A DNA stretch of 64,000 bases from Mitsuaria sp. 7 (GCF_001653795.1 NZ_CP011514.1:4296279-4360278), one strand, 5' to 3'. Counted from the stretch's first letter, positions 1 through 10,076 are shown. Notes: generated by a model from the letters alone, not told the origin. Numbers and translations are program-made.

Positions 1-219
1 CAGCTGCCCTCGGCGCAAGATCAGCAGCGCTCGGCGGCCGGCGTCGACGATGTCGTCCATCCGGCGACCGACTCCGCCTGGGCGACGGAGAACGAGGCGC
101 TCAACTACGCCGCTGAAGCCGCCTGCCACGCGATCGAGATCATCCAGCTCGGACGGCCGCAGGCTCAAGGCCGCGGGAGCGGGTCGAGCCGGCGGAGAAC
201 CGACTCGCTGGGGCAATGA
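1..219 (+). CDS. C-terminal end of an unrecognised protein (partial)
   Basis: Frame 1 is open from the window edge to a TGA at 217-219 and encodes 72 residues with strongly G/C-ending codons, as expected of a real gene here. The stretch around ENEALNYAAEAACHAIEIIQ looks helical, and the last 20 or so residues are polar, Gly/Ser/Arg-rich and probably disordered. The start lies outside the window. I do not recognise the family. It converges on the SucA-like gene with about 135 bp of non-coding sequence between them. Confidence 0.45.
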   Translation, partial: QLPSAQDQQRSAAGVDDVVHPATDSAWATENEALNYAAEAACHAIEIIQLGRPQAQGRGSGSSRRRTDSLGQ

Positions 220-354
220 GGGAGACCGCCCGACGTCGCCCGGCCTGGCGCGGGCACTCCACGGGGCATGGGGCGCCCCTCCAGGGACCCCAAGCCCCAT
301 TCCGGCCCCACCAGCACCCGCTGACCATGGGCCTTGGGACTTTCTGACTGCGGG

Positions 355-3012
355 TCAGGCCTCGCCCAGTGCGCGGGCCACAAGGTCAACCTGCTCCAGT
401 TGATGGATCGCGTGCGATGACGTGGCGCCGGATCCGTTCGCGCGGCGCGCCACGCAGCGCAGCTGCACATGCCGCGGCAGGACCGCGTCCATCTGCTCGC
501 GGATGAAGGTCCAGGCACCCTGTTGCCGATGCTCCTCCTGGACCCAGGTGATCTCGACGAGCGCCGGGTAGCGCGCGAAGAGTGCCGTCAGTTCTTCCGC
601 GGGGAAGGGATAGAACTGCTCGACGCGGGCCAGCGCCAGGTCCGCCCTCGCCACCGAACGACGCCCGCGATCCAGGTCGTGATGCACCTTGCCGCTGCAC
701 AGCAGCAGCCGCTCGATCTGCGACGGACGTTCGACGGTGGCGTCGTCGATCACCGGCTGGAAGCTGCCCGTCGTGAGGTCCGCGATCTCCGCGTGCGACG
801 CCTTCTCGTGATACAGCGTGCCCTTCGGCGACATCACGACCAGGGGCTTGCGCAAGGTGTCGAAGGCCTGCCGGCGCAGCAGGTGGAACCACTGCGCCGC
901 CGTCGACGGGCAGGCCACGCGCAGGTTGTCCTCGCCGCACAGCTGCAGGAAGCGGCTGAGGTAGCCGCTCGAGTGATCGGGCCCGATACCCTCGTTGCCA
1001 TGCGGCAGCAGCATCACCAGCGAGGAGGTGTCGCCCCACTTCTCCTCGCCCGAACTGATGAACTGGTCGACGAAGACCTGCGCGCCGTTGACGAAGTCGC
1101 CGAACTGCGCCTCCCACACCGTGAGCGTGCGCGTCGCGCCGACGCTGTAGCCGTATTCGAAACCGAGCACCGCTTCCTCGGACAGCGGTGAGTTGAAGAT
1201 GTCGAAACGCCCGCGCCCGGCGTCACCCGGCCCGCCGCCCCGTCCACCGGTGTCATTGCCGCCGATCTGCCGCAGCGGCACGAAATCGGTGGGGACGCCC
1301 TCGCCCACCGAGCCGGCCAGCGGGGTCGTCTGTGAGGTCCACACCGCCTGCCGATGCAGGAAGGTGCCGCGTCGCACGTCCATGCCGGAGATGCGCACGT
1401 TGAGCCCGCCGCGAAGGATCGTCGCGTAGGCGAGGTTCTCGGCGAAGCACCAGTCCGCGCGCAGCGGCGGATCGGCCAGCCCCGCCATCCGCCGCCAGTG
1501 ATCGGTCAGCGTGCGCACCATCGTGTGCGGCTCGAAGCCTTCGGGGAGCCGCGTCATCGGGTCGACCAGCGACTGCAGTCCGGCGACGTCCAGCGGGGGC
1601 ACTTCGCCCGGACGACGCAGCGGCGAGGGCACGTCATCCGTCACCGGCATCGCCGGATCGGAGAACGCCTGGTGCGCCCGCACGCGGCTGTGCGTCACGT
1701 GCGAGGCCATGTCGGTGTCCGGCGGCAGGACGCGCTCGGCGCGCAGCGCGGCGGCGTAGCGGTCGACGATGGTCGGATGCGTCTGCATGAGCGCGTGGAT
1801 GCGCGGCCGCGTGAGCGCGGGGACGTCGCTTTCCGAATGGCCGAGGCGGCGGTAGCCGATGAGATCGATGACGATGTCGGAGCCGAAGCGCGCGCGCCAG
1901 GCGAGCGCGATCGCGGCGGCGCGCAGGGCCTGCTCGGGCTCGTCCGCGTTCACGCGCAGGACCGGCGCGTCGACCATGCGCGTGACGTCGGTGCAGTAGT
2001 GCGCCGGCCAGGCGCTCATCGGGTTGGGCTCGGTGAAGCCGACCTGGTTGTTGATGATCACGTGCACCGTGCCGCCGACGGTGTAGCCCGGCTTGCCGCC
2101 TAGCATCAGGGTCTCCATCACGACGCCCTGCCCCGCGAAGGCCGCGTCGCCATGCAGCATCAGCGGGAGCACAAGGCGGCGTCCGTCCTGGTCCGCGCGC
2201 TCGCGGCTGAGCGCGTCCTGGCACGCACGCGCCAGGCCGGTGAGCACCGGATGCACGCTCTGGAGGTGCGAGGGGTTGTGCGCCAGCGTGAGCGTGAGGC
2301 GCCCCTGCGGCGTGTCGAGCTCGCGCTCGCCGCCGAGGTGGTAGATGAGGTCGGTGTGCAGCTCGGGATGCGGCGACTTCGGATCGAAGAAGTCGAGCAC
2401 GCGCGCGGGCGGAAAGCCCATCAGGTTGACCAGCACGTTGACGCGGCCGCGGTGCGGCATGCCGAGGAAGATGCGCCGCACGCCGTGGCCCGCCGCTTCC
2501 TCGCAGAGCGCGTCCAGCAGCGGGATCAGGGTCTCGTTGCCTTCCAGGGAGAAGCGCTTCGCATGGGGAAAGGCCTGCGCGACGTGCTCCTCCCAGCCCT
2601 GCGCGCGGATCAGACGGTCCAGCAGCGCGAGGCGCTCGGTGGCGCCGCCCGCGCCCGGTGGCGCGGACTCCATCGCATGGTGCAGCCAGTCGCGCCGCGA
2701 CGCGTCGCGCACCGCGCTGGCATCGAGCGCCAGACCGCCGCAGTAGATCGCCTTGAGCGTGCGGTCGAGATCGGCGACGGTGCGCGCGCTCCACAGCGGC
2801 GTGCCGCGCGGCGAGAGCCAGTCGCCGGGGTTCAACCCGAAGCGCTGCGGGTCAAGCAGCGTCGGATCCGCCGGGCGCGAAACGCCGAGCGGATCCAGCC
2901 GCGCGCTGCGATGGCCGTCGCGGCGATGCGCTTCGATGAAGGCGAGCACCTCGGGTCGCCAGCGCGTGGTCGACCCACCCGCAGGTGCGTCGTCGTGGAT
3001 GCGGTCGTTCAT
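355..3012 (-). CDS. 2-oxoglutarate dehydrogenase E1-like protein (SucA family, short N-terminus)
   Basis: 885-residue thiamine-diphosphate E1 enzyme of the SucA/DHTKD1 family, which decarboxylates 2-oxoglutarate or a related 2-oxoacid and passes the acyl group to an E2. Visible landmarks are LDPLG near residue 39, KRFSLEG near 152, GMPHRGRVNVLVN at 184-196, the ThDP segment GDAAFAGQGVVMETL from 288, IINNQVGF near 319, and SGEEKWG, VMLLPHG and QEEHRQQGAW near the C-terminus. Compared with E. coli SucA (933 aa), the first conserved motif (FIEAHRRDGH) begins at about residue 25 rather than 90, so the N-terminal E2-binding extension is missing. No sucB or lpd gene is nearby. A GGGAG ribosome site precedes the ATG. 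It may be a second, specialised E1 rather than the TCA-cycle enzyme. Confidence 0.85.
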   Translation of the reverse strand: MNDRIHDDAPAGGSTTRWRPEVLAFIEAHRRDGHRSARLDPLGVSRPADPTLLDPQRFGLNPGDWLSPRGTPLWSARTVADLDRTLKAIYCGGLALDASAVRDASRRDWLHHAMESAPPGAGGATERLALLDRLIRAQGWEEHVAQAFPHAKRFSLEGNETLIPLLDALCEEAAGHGVRRIFLGMPHRGRVNVLVNLMGFPPARVLDFFDPKSPHPELHTDLIYHLGGERELDTPQGRLTLTLAHNPSHLQSVHPVLTGLARACQDALSRERADQDGRRLVLPLMLHGDAAFAGQGVVMETLMLGGKPGYTVGGTVHVIINNQVGFTEPNPMSAWPAHYCTDVTRMVDAPVLRVNADEPEQALRAAAIALAWRARFGSDIVIDLIGYRRLGHSESDVPALTRPRIHALMQTHPTIVDRYAAALRAERVLPPDTDMASHVTHSRVRAHQAFSDPAMPVTDDVPSPLRRPGEVPPLDVAGLQSLVDPMTRLPEGFEPHTMVRTLTDHWRRMAGLADPPLRADWCFAENLAYATILRGGLNVRISGMDVRRGTFLHRQAVWTSQTTPLAGSVGEGVPTDFVPLRQIGGNDTGGRGGGPGDAGRGRFDIFNSPLSEEAVLGFEYGYSVGATRTLTVWEAQFGDFVNGAQVFVDQFISSGEEKWGDTSSLVMLLPHGNEGIGPDHSSGYLSRFLQLCGEDNLRVACPSTAAQWFHLLRRQAFDTLRKPLVVMSPKGTLYHEKASHAEIADLTTGSFQPVIDDATVERPSQIERLLLCSGKVHHDLDRGRRSVARADLALARVEQFYPFPAEELTALFARYPALVEITWVQEEHRQQGAWTFIREQMDAVLPRHVQLRCVARRANGSGATSSHAIHQLEQVDLVARALGEA

Positions 3013-3043
3013 TTGAAACTCCCTGGTGAGTTGCGACGACCCC

Positions 3044-3083
3044 GGCCCTCACCCCTGCCCTCTCCCGCAAGCGGGAGAGGGAG
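3044..3083 (+). repeat. Dispersed 40-bp palindromic (REP-like) repeat, copy 1
   Basis: Begins GGCCCTCACCCC and continues into a 24-nt hairpin core at 3058-3081: 11 perfect base pairs, CCCTCTCCCGC against GCGGGAGAGGG, with a 2-nt AA centre. Three other copies occur in this window (3120-3159 inverted, 28181-28220, 34166-34205), all intergenic. This copy lies between the starts of divergently oriented coding ends (5' of the SucA-like gene) and faces copy 2. Confidence 0.9.
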
Positions 3084-3119
3084 TCTGACCGGATCGACTC
3101 GCGGCACTGGCTCCTCTTG

Positions 3120-3159
3120 CTCCCTCTCCCGCTTGCGGGAGAGGGCGGGGGTGAGGGCC
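3120..3159 (-). repeat. Dispersed 40-bp palindromic repeat, copy 2 (inverted)
   Basis: Same 40-bp unit as copy 1 on the opposite strand; hairpin core 3122-3145 with a TT centre on the plus strand. With copy 1 it forms a facing pair 36 bp apart, similar to the doublets formed by enterobacterial REP sequences. It sits just beyond the stop codon of the chemoreceptor gene, where it could also protect or terminate that transcript. Confidence 0.9.
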
Positions 3160-3167
3160 AGCGGCCG

Positions 3168-4712
3168 TCAAAGTACAAAGGCCCGCACCGCGTTGTTCAG
3201 ATGCGCCGCCTCATCCTGCAGCGCCTTGGCCGATGCGGTGCTCTGCTCGACCATCGCGGCGTTCTTCTGCGTGGTGTCGTCCATCTGGATGATGGCCGCG
3301 TTGACCTGCTCGATGCCCATGCTCTGCTCGCGGCTGGAGGCGCTGATCTCCGCGACGACGCCGCTGACCTGGCGGATGCCGGAGACGACCTGCGACATCG
3401 TCTGCCCGGCCTGCTCGACCAGCCGTCCCCCGGCCCCGACCTGCTCGGTCGATTCGACGATCAGCGACTTGATCTCCTTGGCCGCGCCGGCCGAGCGCTG
3501 CGCGAGCGCGCGCACCTCCGACGCCACCACCGCGAAACCGCGGCCGTGCTCGCCGGCGCGCGCCGCCTCCACCGCCGCGTTCAACGCGAGGATGTTGGTC
3601 TGGAAGGCGATGCCGTCGATCGTGCCGATGATCTCGCCGATGCGCTGCGAGGACGCGGAGATGGCGCTCATCGTCGCGACCACCTCGCCCACCGCCTTCC
3701 CGCCGGCGCTGGCCACTTCCGATGCCGACGCGGCGCTGGCGTTGGCCTGATCGGCGTTGTCGGCGCTCATGCGGACCGCCGCGGTCAACTGCTCCATCGC
3801 GGAGGCCGTCTGTTGCAGCGCGCTGGCCTGCGCCTCGGTGCGCGCCGAGAGATCGGCGTTGCCCTGCGCGACCTCCTTCGCCGCGGCGGAAATGGTGTCC
3901 GCGCCCTGCCGGACTTCCGAGACGATGCGATGCAGGCTGCGCACCATGTGCTGCAGCGCCCCGATGAGCCGCCCGATTTCATCGGTGCTCTGCGGCATCG
4001 GACGCAGGGTGAGGTCGCCCCTGGCCACATCCTCGGCGAGCTGGATCGCACCATGGATGCGCTGCGTGATCGAGCGCGTGATGCTGATGCCGGTCACCAC
4101 GCCCAGCACCACGGCGATCGCGGCCACCAGCGTCATCCACAGCTTGGACTGGCGCGCATCCTCCTTGGCCCTGACGACGTCGTCCGCCATGGCCTTGGCC
4201 TGGTAGTCGACCATCTTGTCGATCAGCGCGTAGTAGCGGACCTGCGACTGCGCCATCTCGCCCTGGTAGACGGCCATCGCCTGTTCGCGCTGTCCGGCGG
4301 CGACCAGATCGAAGAGCTTGCGCACCGCGGCACCGTAGACCTTCCGGGCTTCCGACTGCTCGGCGAAGATGGCCTTGGCCTCGTCGGTGCTGAGCATCTT
4401 CTCGAACTTCGCGAAGTTCTCCGTGTTGGCGGCGCGCACGGCGGCGTAGTCGTCCATGTAGCGCTTGGCCTGCGCGGGGTCGGTGGCCATGAGCAGGCGC
4501 CCGATCACGATCACGCCCTGGTCGCCGACATTCTTGATGTCGTCGCTGACGGCGATCTGCCCGTAGCGGTCCTCGACCACCCGGTCCATCGTCCCGCTGG
4601 TGCGGTTCAGCACCGAGACGGCGACGGCGAGCACCAGCAGCAGCATGGCGATGACGACGGCAAATGCGGCGGCCAGCCGCGTGCCGATATTGAGGTTTGA
4701 CAACGTTGGCAT
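3168..4712 (-). CDS. Methyl-accepting chemotaxis protein (Tar/Tsr-type topology)
   Basis: 514-residue inner-membrane chemoreceptor. TM1 is at about residues 13-35, a periplasmic four-helix-bundle sensor follows (36-190), TM2 is at about 191-213, HAMP at 214-266, and then the long cytoplasmic coiled coil. The CheA/CheW-contact tip reads [20 protein letters not shown] from residue 366 and continues [14 protein letters not shown]. Length matches the class with no extra cytoplasmic insert. The C-terminus ends NNAVRAFVL, without the NWETF pentapeptide that recruits CheR/CheB in enteric receptors. AGGGAG lies 6-11 nt before the ATG. No che genes are in the window and the ligand is unknown. Confidence 0.95.
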   Translation of the reverse strand: MPTLSNLNIGTRLAAAFAVVIAMLLLVLAVAVSVLNRTSGTMDRVVEDRYGQIAVSDDIKNVGDQGVIVIGRLLMATDPAQAKRYMDDYAAVRAANTENFAKFEKMLSTDEAKAIFAEQSEARKVYGAAVRKLFDLVAAGQREQAMAVYQGEMAQSQVRYYALIDKMVDYQAKAMADDVVRAKEDARQSKLWMTLVAAIAVVLGVVTGISITRSITQRIHGAIQLAEDVARGDLTLRPMPQSTDEIGRLIGALQHMVRSLHRIVSEVRQGADTISAAAKEVAQGNADLSARTEAQASALQQTASAMEQLTAAVRMSADNADQANASAASASEVASAGGKAVGEVVATMSAISASSQRIGEIIGTIDGIAFQTNILALNAAVEAARAGEHGRGFAVVASEVRALAQRSAGAAKEIKSLIVESTEQVGAGGRLVEQAGQTMSQVVSGIRQVSGVVAEISASSREQSMGIEQVNAAIIQMDDTTQKNAAMVEQSTASAKALQDEAAHLNNAVRAFVL

Positions 4713-4813
4713 GTTTTTTCTCCCTGAGGCCGACGGTTGGACCTCGGCGGGGCAAAAAACGGTCCGGCCCGCTTTACAGGCGCCGGTTCACGGCGACCGT
4801 ACAGTGCGCGGTG

Positions 4814-5050
4814 TCACGCCTGCTGTGCGAACGTGGCGATGTATTGGCAGGCCACGCGATCGGCGTGGGCAACGGCCTCGTCGACGGAGGGGAATTCGTC
4901 GTCCAGCTCGTGCCAGGCGGTGATGCCGGGGCGGCCGTCTTCCTCGCCCTTGACGACGAATCGACCTCGCCAGGGCCCGGGATCGGGCCCGTGGGTATCG
5001 AGGACGTAGGTGCGGCCCTTGTGCTGGCGGACGGTCTGCGAGGTCGTCAT
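4814..5050 (-). CDS. Small conserved hypothetical protein
   Basis: 78 residues from ATG at 5050 (MTTSQTVRQHKG). An upstream in-frame extension exists but is Arg/Gly-rich and unlike a real protein, so I use the internal start. The core has alternating aromatic and acidic residues (RGRFVVKGEEDG, HELDDEFPSVDEAVAHADR), suggesting a small compact alpha/beta fold. No signal peptide or membrane segment. Family not recognised; no strong Shine-Dalgarno sequence precedes the start. Confidence 0.55.
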   Translation of the reverse strand: MTTSQTVRQHKGRTYVLDTHGPDPGPWRGRFVVKGEEDGRPGITAWHELDDEFPSVDEAVAHADRVACQYIATFAQQA

Positions 5051-5187
5051 GGTCGGCAACGGTCGAACGGACGCTGGAGTGCCGGGTCGACGGGCGCGAA
5101 GGGGGCGTGCCCGGACACGGATGTCGCGAAGCCCCGGTTGTACACCCCCGCCCGCTTCACTGGAATGAAATCCTCGCGACCGCTCGG

Positions 5188-8100
5188 TCAACGGACTTGA
5201 TTCCGCCCTTCGCGTTTCGCGGTGTAGAGCGCGGCATCGGCCTTGGCGATGAGGCTTTCAAGCGTGCACTCGTCGCTGGGGATGCACGCGGCCACGCCCA
5301 GGCTGATCGTCACGACCGGACCGGCGGGCGAGGTCGGATGCGGCATGGCCAGCGACTCGATGCCCTCGCGGACGGACTCCGCCACCTTGAGCGCGGCGTC
5401 GCGGTCGGCGCCGGGCAGCAGCACGACGAACTCCTCGCCGCCGTAGCGGGCCGCCAGATCGCCGGCGCGGCCGATGGATGCGCCCAGCACCGCGCCCACG
5501 GCGCCCAGGCATTCGTCGCCCTTTAGATGGCCCATCTGGTCGTTGTAGCGCTTGAACGCGTCGACGTCGGCCAGGACCAGCGCCAGCGAGGTGCCGGTGC
5601 GGCGCGCGCGGCGCCACTCTTCGTCGGCGGCTTCGTTGAATCGGCGGCGATTGGGCAGCCCCGTCACCGCGTCGAGGAAGGAGAGCTGCTTCAGATGCTC
5701 GTTGGCCTGCCGGAGTTCCTCGGTGCGCTGGGCCACCAGCCGCTCCATCTCGATATGCCGCTCACGCAGCTGGCGCATCCGGAACATCACGGCGCCGGTG
5801 AAGAGTCCGATCGCCGCGACGGCGACCAGGAAGTGGAACCACCCCGTCTCATGGAAGCGCGGCTGCACGGTGACCGGCAGCGGCGTGGCCGATTCCCGCC
5901 AGCGCTGGCCGTCGCCCGACACCGCCAGTCGCAGCTTGTACTGCCCGTGCGAGAGCGCGGGGAAGGTGAGCTCGCGATCGTTGCCGACGTCGGTCCAGCC
6001 GCGCGACAGGCCTTCCATCCAGAAGCGGAAGCGCACGCGATCGGCTTCACGCAGCGTTGACGCCGCCAGGCTGACCGACAGCGCCACCGGCCCCGGCGGG
6101 AGCTCGAGCGGCTGGCCGTCGAGCGCGAGCGGCTCGCCGTCGACCTTGATCTGTTCGATGCGCACCGTCGGCGGTTCGCCGCCGCCGGGCAGGCGCTCGG
6201 GATCGACCACCACCAGCCCCGCCGACGACGGCAGCCAGACCCGGCCGCGCGTGTCGACGGCACCGGCCGCCTGCAGGTTGCCGGCGAAGCTGGTGGCCCG
6301 CAGCGTGTCGCCCGGCCCGTAGCCGATGGAACGCACCTGCTTGAGCCTGCCGTCCAGGAACGCGTCGAGGTCGTCGCGCGCGACGCGGTAAAAGCCGCGG
6401 TTGCAGGTGATCCAGAAGTGGCCCGCGCGGTCTTCGAGGAAGACCTGCGACAACCCGTCCCACAGGCCGTCCGCCGGCTTGATCGCGCCGATGCGGCCGT
6501 CCTTCAGGCGGTTGATGCCTTCGCCGTTCGTGCCGATCCAGAGCCCGCCGCGGGCGTCTTCCTTGAGCGCGATGATCCAGTCGGACAGCAGGCCGTCGGC
6601 CGTCGTGAACTGGCGCGCCTTGCCGTCGCGCCAGCGCACCAGCCCCTGCCCGGTGGTGCCGAACCAGAGCGTGCCCTCGCGGTCCTGCAGGATCGCCGCG
6701 ACGCCTTCGTTGGGCAGGCCGGGCGCGGCGACGACATCGAAGCCATGGCCGTTGAAGCGCGCCAGCGCCGAGCGCGTGCCGACCCACACGGTGCCGGCGC
6801 GGTCCTCGAAGATCGAACGGACCTCGATGCCGGGCAGACCGCTGTCCGCGCCGAAGGTGTCGATGTGCCCGTCCGGCCGCCGCCGCGCGATGCCCGCGGT
6901 GTAGGTGCCGATCCAGAGCGTGCCGTCGCGCGCCTCGTGCAGCGTCGAGACCTCGTCGGTCGGCAGGCCGTCGGCCTGGCGCAGCGTCGTGATGCGGCCG
7001 TCCTTCAGCCGGTTGAGCCCGCCGCCGGAAGTCGCCGCCCAGACCGCGCCGTCGCGCGCGGCAACCACCGAGCGGACGTTGTCATGGCTGAGTCCCTCGG
7101 GCGTGCCGAGCACGGTGAAGGCGCGGTTGCGCAGCCGGTTCAGCCCGTCGACCCAGGTGCCGACCCAGACACTGCCTTCGCGATCGGCCATCAGCGACCA
7201 GATCTGGTTGCCGGCCAGACCAGTGCCCGGACCGTTGCCGGTCGAGATCGTGCTGAAGCGGCCCTCGCGGAAGCGGCTGACGCCCGCGCCCCAGCTGCCG
7301 ATCCACAGGTCGCCCCGGGCGTCGCGGGTCAACGCGGTGAGGTGATCGCTGGGCAGGCCGTCGGCGGTCGTGTAGACGCGCATCGCCGGCTGCTCGACGC
7401 CCTGCATGCGCACCAGTCCGCCGCCCGCCGTGGCCGCCCAGATGCCGCCCGACGGATCGGCGATCACGAAGCGCACCTGGGCATGCGGGAAACCGCCCGC
7501 CGGATCGAAGACCTTGAACTTGCCGTCCGCCGTCATCGCGATCAGGCCGGCGCCGGTGGTGCCTATCCACAGCGTGCCGGCGGTGTCGAAGGCGACGCTG
7601 CGCAGCTTCGCGGGGGGCAGCCCGTCCGCGGCCCCGAAGACCTTGACCGCGCCGTCCTTCCATCGGACCAGCCCGCCGTCCCCGGCCGCCCAGATCGCGC
7701 CGGACTTGTCCTCGACCAGGGACCAGATCCGCCGGCCGCCCGCCTGCGCCTTGGTGATGGCCGGCGAGAAGCGGCCGTGCTCGTAGACGGCCACGCCGCT
7801 GGGATGCCCGATCCACAACCGGCCGCGCCGGTCCTCGAGCAGCGCGAACACCGGCTGCGAGGCCACGTCCGGCGCCTGCGCGGCGTCGAAGCTCACGAAT
7901 CGTCTGCCGTCGAATCGGGCGAGTCCGCCGCCCGTGCCTATCCACAGACCGCCGTCGCGCGACTGGAGCAGCGCCTGGACGGTGTTGAGCGGCAGCCCTT
8001 GTTCGGTCTGCCAGAGGTCGATCTTGTACTGGCTGACCGCACGGACCGGATCGGACAGGTCGCCGATGGCGCCCAGGTCCGCGGCCGTTGCGGAGGCCGG

Positions 8101-8325
8101 TGAAGACGCCGTTCCAGAAGCCGGTGCGGCGGCAGCTTTCGCAGTCGACCTGGAAGCCGATGCCGCCTGCGCCGTAGGCGCGGACGCCGCCGTCGCCGCC
8201 ATGACCGCCGGCGCCGCGACGCCCGCGCAGAACGCGGCGAGCAGCCAAGCCGCCACGCGACGACGCCAGGGCATCGCAGGCACGGGATCGGCGGAGGAGG
8301 TGGCGAGGGACCGGTCGAAAGTCAT
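5188..8325 (-). CDS. Beta-propeller sensor diguanylate cyclase (Reg_prop, Y_Y_Y, TM, GGDEF)
   Basis: About 1045 residues from ATG 8325 (a second candidate ATG is at 8274, MPWRRR). The N-terminus carries an export signal (RRRVAAWLLAAFCAGVAAP). A dozen or more two-component-regulator propeller repeats follow, typified by DGGLWIGTGGGLARF and ending near residue 700. Next come a Y_Y_Y immunoglobulin-like domain, one transmembrane helix (FHFLVAVAAIGLFTGAVMF), a short coiled coil and a GGDEF domain. The active loop is GGEEF near residue 961, preceded after five residues by RAGD, an intact RxxD product-inhibition site. Expected to sense a periplasmic signal and make cyclic di-GMP. It lies 98 bp downstream of rtcR on the same strand, with no evidence of co-function. 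Confidence 0.9.
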   Translation of the reverse strand: MTFDRSLATSSADPVPAMPWRRRVAAWLLAAFCAGVAAPAVMAATAASAPTAQAASASRSTAKAAAAPASGTASSPASATAADLGAIGDLSDPVRAVSQYKIDLWQTEQGLPLNTVQALLQSRDGGLWIGTGGGLARFDGRRFVSFDAAQAPDVASQPVFALLEDRRGRLWIGHPSGVAVYEHGRFSPAITKAQAGGRRIWSLVEDKSGAIWAAGDGGLVRWKDGAVKVFGAADGLPPAKLRSVAFDTAGTLWIGTTGAGLIAMTADGKFKVFDPAGGFPHAQVRFVIADPSGGIWAATAGGGLVRMQGVEQPAMRVYTTADGLPSDHLTALTRDARGDLWIGSWGAGVSRFREGRFSTISTGNGPGTGLAGNQIWSLMADREGSVWVGTWVDGLNRLRNRAFTVLGTPEGLSHDNVRSVVAARDGAVWAATSGGGLNRLKDGRITTLRQADGLPTDEVSTLHEARDGTLWIGTYTAGIARRRPDGHIDTFGADSGLPGIEVRSIFEDRAGTVWVGTRSALARFNGHGFDVVAAPGLPNEGVAAILQDREGTLWFGTTGQGLVRWRDGKARQFTTADGLLSDWIIALKEDARGGLWIGTNGEGINRLKDGRIGAIKPADGLWDGLSQVFLEDRAGHFWITCNRGFYRVARDDLDAFLDGRLKQVRSIGYGPGDTLRATSFAGNLQAAGAVDTRGRVWLPSSAGLVVVDPERLPGGGEPPTVRIEQIKVDGEPLALDGQPLELPPGPVALSVSLAASTLREADRVRFRFWMEGLSRGWTDVGNDRELTFPALSHGQYKLRLAVSGDGQRWRESATPLPVTVQPRFHETGWFHFLVAVAAIGLFTGAVMFRMRQLRERHIEMERLVAQRTEELRQANEHLKQLSFLDAVTGLPNRRRFNEAADEEWRRARRTGTSLALVLADVDAFKRYNDQMGHLKGDECLGAVGAVLGASIGRAGDLAARYGGEEFVVLLPGADRDAALKVAESVREGIESLAMPHPTSPAGPVVTISLGVAACIPSDECTLESLIAKADAALYTAKREGRNQVR

Positions 8326-8423
8326 AGGCGGGGAATCGGCGATTGTGACCGGTCCTGAAGACGCAGCCGGACTGCCGTACGAGCGACGGGGGCGGTCCGC
8401 ATGACGGCGCGTCGGGGCCTCCG

Positions 8424-10076
8424 TCACCGCGCCGCCGCGATGCGGTCCCAGGACAGTTCGAACTTCAGCAGGTACTTCCGGAGGCGGTCCGCGTCGTTGA
8501 GCACGCTGCGCGCCTGCCGGCTGGCATGGAAGAGTTGCCGACCCGCGTCCGACAGCGACGATGCCGCGGCGCACACGCGCAGCACGGCGACGAGCTGCAG
8601 GCGGTCGAAGAGGTCCATCGCTTCCAGCGCCGGCGGGTCGAAGAGCGCGGCGAGCAGCGCCTCGCCGGCCGCCTCGCCCTCCCCTGCGCCGTGACCCACG
8701 CCGATACCGGCGCGGCCCCGCCCGGCCGTCTCGCGCTCCCACAGCCATTCGAGCCGCGCGATCTCGGCCTCCACCAGCGGCAGGCCGATGCGGCCACCCT
8801 CGGCCAGCGTCACCAGCCGCGTCACGGATGCCGAGAGGTCGCGGAAGTTCCCGCTCCACGGCGCACGCGGTGACTGCGCGAAGCCGAGGTAACGCGCCTT
8901 CGCCTCCGCGTTGAAGCGCACCGCGCGACCGCTTTCGCGGCCGACCTGCTGCACCAGGTGATCGACGTTGGGCTCGATGTCCTCGGGCCGGTCGCGCAGC
9001 CCGGGCAGGCTGTAGGTCCAGAGATTGATCCGCGCGAAGAGGTCGTCGCGGAAGCGACCCGCGGCGACCTCGGCGCGCAGGTCGCGGTTGGTGCCGGCGA
9101 TCAGTTGGAAGTCGCTGGCGACTTCGCGGTCCGCGCCCACCGGCAGGAAGCGCTTCTCCTCGATCGCCTTCAGCAGCATCGCCTGCTCGTCGAGGCCGAG
9201 TTCCCCGATCTCATCGAGGAACAGCAGCCCGCCGTCGGCGGTGCGCAGCAGGCCGGCCCGGTCCGCCATCGCGCCGGTGAACGAGCCCTTCTTGTGCCCG
9301 AACAGCGTCGACGCCGCGCCGTCGCCGCGCAGCGTCGCGCAGTTGACCTCGACGAAGGCGCCTTCGAGCTGGTGCCGCGTCTGCTTGAGTTCATACATGC
9401 GGCGCGCGAGGAAGGATTTGCCCGCGCCCGTCGGCCCCGCCAGCAGGATGGGCGCGCGCGAGTGCACGGCCACGCGCTCGATCTCCTCGATCAGCGCGTT
9501 GAAGCGACGGTTGCGCGTCGCGATGCCGCTCTTCAGGAAAGCGACGGCGTCGTGCTGCTCGGCGCGGAAGCGCTGCGCGATGCCGTCGTAGCGCGACAGG
9601 TCCAGGTCGATCAGCGTCATCGAGCCGGCGTCCCCCGCGCGCTGCTTGCGCGGCGGCGAGGTCTGCAGCAGCACGCCCGGGATGAAGCGCGCCTCCACCA
9701 TCAGGAACATGCAGATCTGCGCGACGTGCGTGCCGGTGGTGATGTGGGCCCAGTACTGCTCGTGCGCGGGGTCGAAGCGGTAGCCGCGCACCCAGTCGTA
9801 GAGCGTCGCGTAGACCTCGCCGAAGTCCCACGGGTCCTCGTGCGGCATCGGGATGAGGTGGACCTCGGTCTCCGGCGACACGGTGGCGATGTCGCTGCGC
9901 AGCAGCGCCGCGAGGGTCAGGTGTTGCGGCGCATGGAAGAGCTCCAGCCGATGCACGACCACGTCCGGCTGCGACACCAGCGAGATCGTCGGGCGCCACT
10001 TCTCCCATCGGCCCGCGCCGAGGCCGCCGTCCAGCTGCGACCCCAGGTAGCCGATCACCACATTCTTCTTCGACAT
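8424..10076 (-). CDS. rtcR: RtcR, sigma-54-dependent activator of the RNA-repair operon
   Basis: 550-residue bacterial enhancer-binding protein. Residues 1-180 form the RtcR regulatory region (CARF-like ligand-sensing domain; note THITTGTHVAQ-type segment near 110-120). The AAA+ domain has Walker A GPTGAGKS (214-221), the sigma-54 contact loop GSFTGA (264-269, Ser in place of the usual Ala) and Walker B LLFLDE (284-289). A C-terminal helix-turn-helix follows (about 480-550). It is divergent from rsr-yrl-rtcB-rtcA, and the shared 288-bp spacer has all the sites such a regulator needs. In enterobacteria RtcR is thought to be switched on by an RNA-derived ligand after RNA damage or translation stress; the same is inferred here. 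Confidence 0.95.
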   Translation of the reverse strand: MSKKNVVIGYLGSQLDGGLGAGRWEKWRPTISLVSQPDVVVHRLELFHAPQHLTLAALLRSDIATVSPETEVHLIPMPHEDPWDFGEVYATLYDWVRGYRFDPAHEQYWAHITTGTHVAQICMFLMVEARFIPGVLLQTSPPRKQRAGDAGSMTLIDLDLSRYDGIAQRFRAEQHDAVAFLKSGIATRNRRFNALIEEIERVAVHSRAPILLAGPTGAGKSFLARRMYELKQTRHQLEGAFVEVNCATLRGDGAASTLFGHKKGSFTGAMADRAGLLRTADGGLLFLDEIGELGLDEQAMLLKAIEEKRFLPVGADREVASDFQLIAGTNRDLRAEVAAGRFRDDLFARINLWTYSLPGLRDRPEDIEPNVDHLVQQVGRESGRAVRFNAEAKARYLGFAQSPRAPWSGNFRDLSASVTRLVTLAEGGRIGLPLVEAEIARLEWLWERETAGRGRAGIGVGHGAGEGEAAGEALLAALFDPPALEAMDLFDRLQLVAVLRVCAAASSLSDAGRQLFHASRQARSVLNDADRLRKYLLKFELSWDRIAAAR

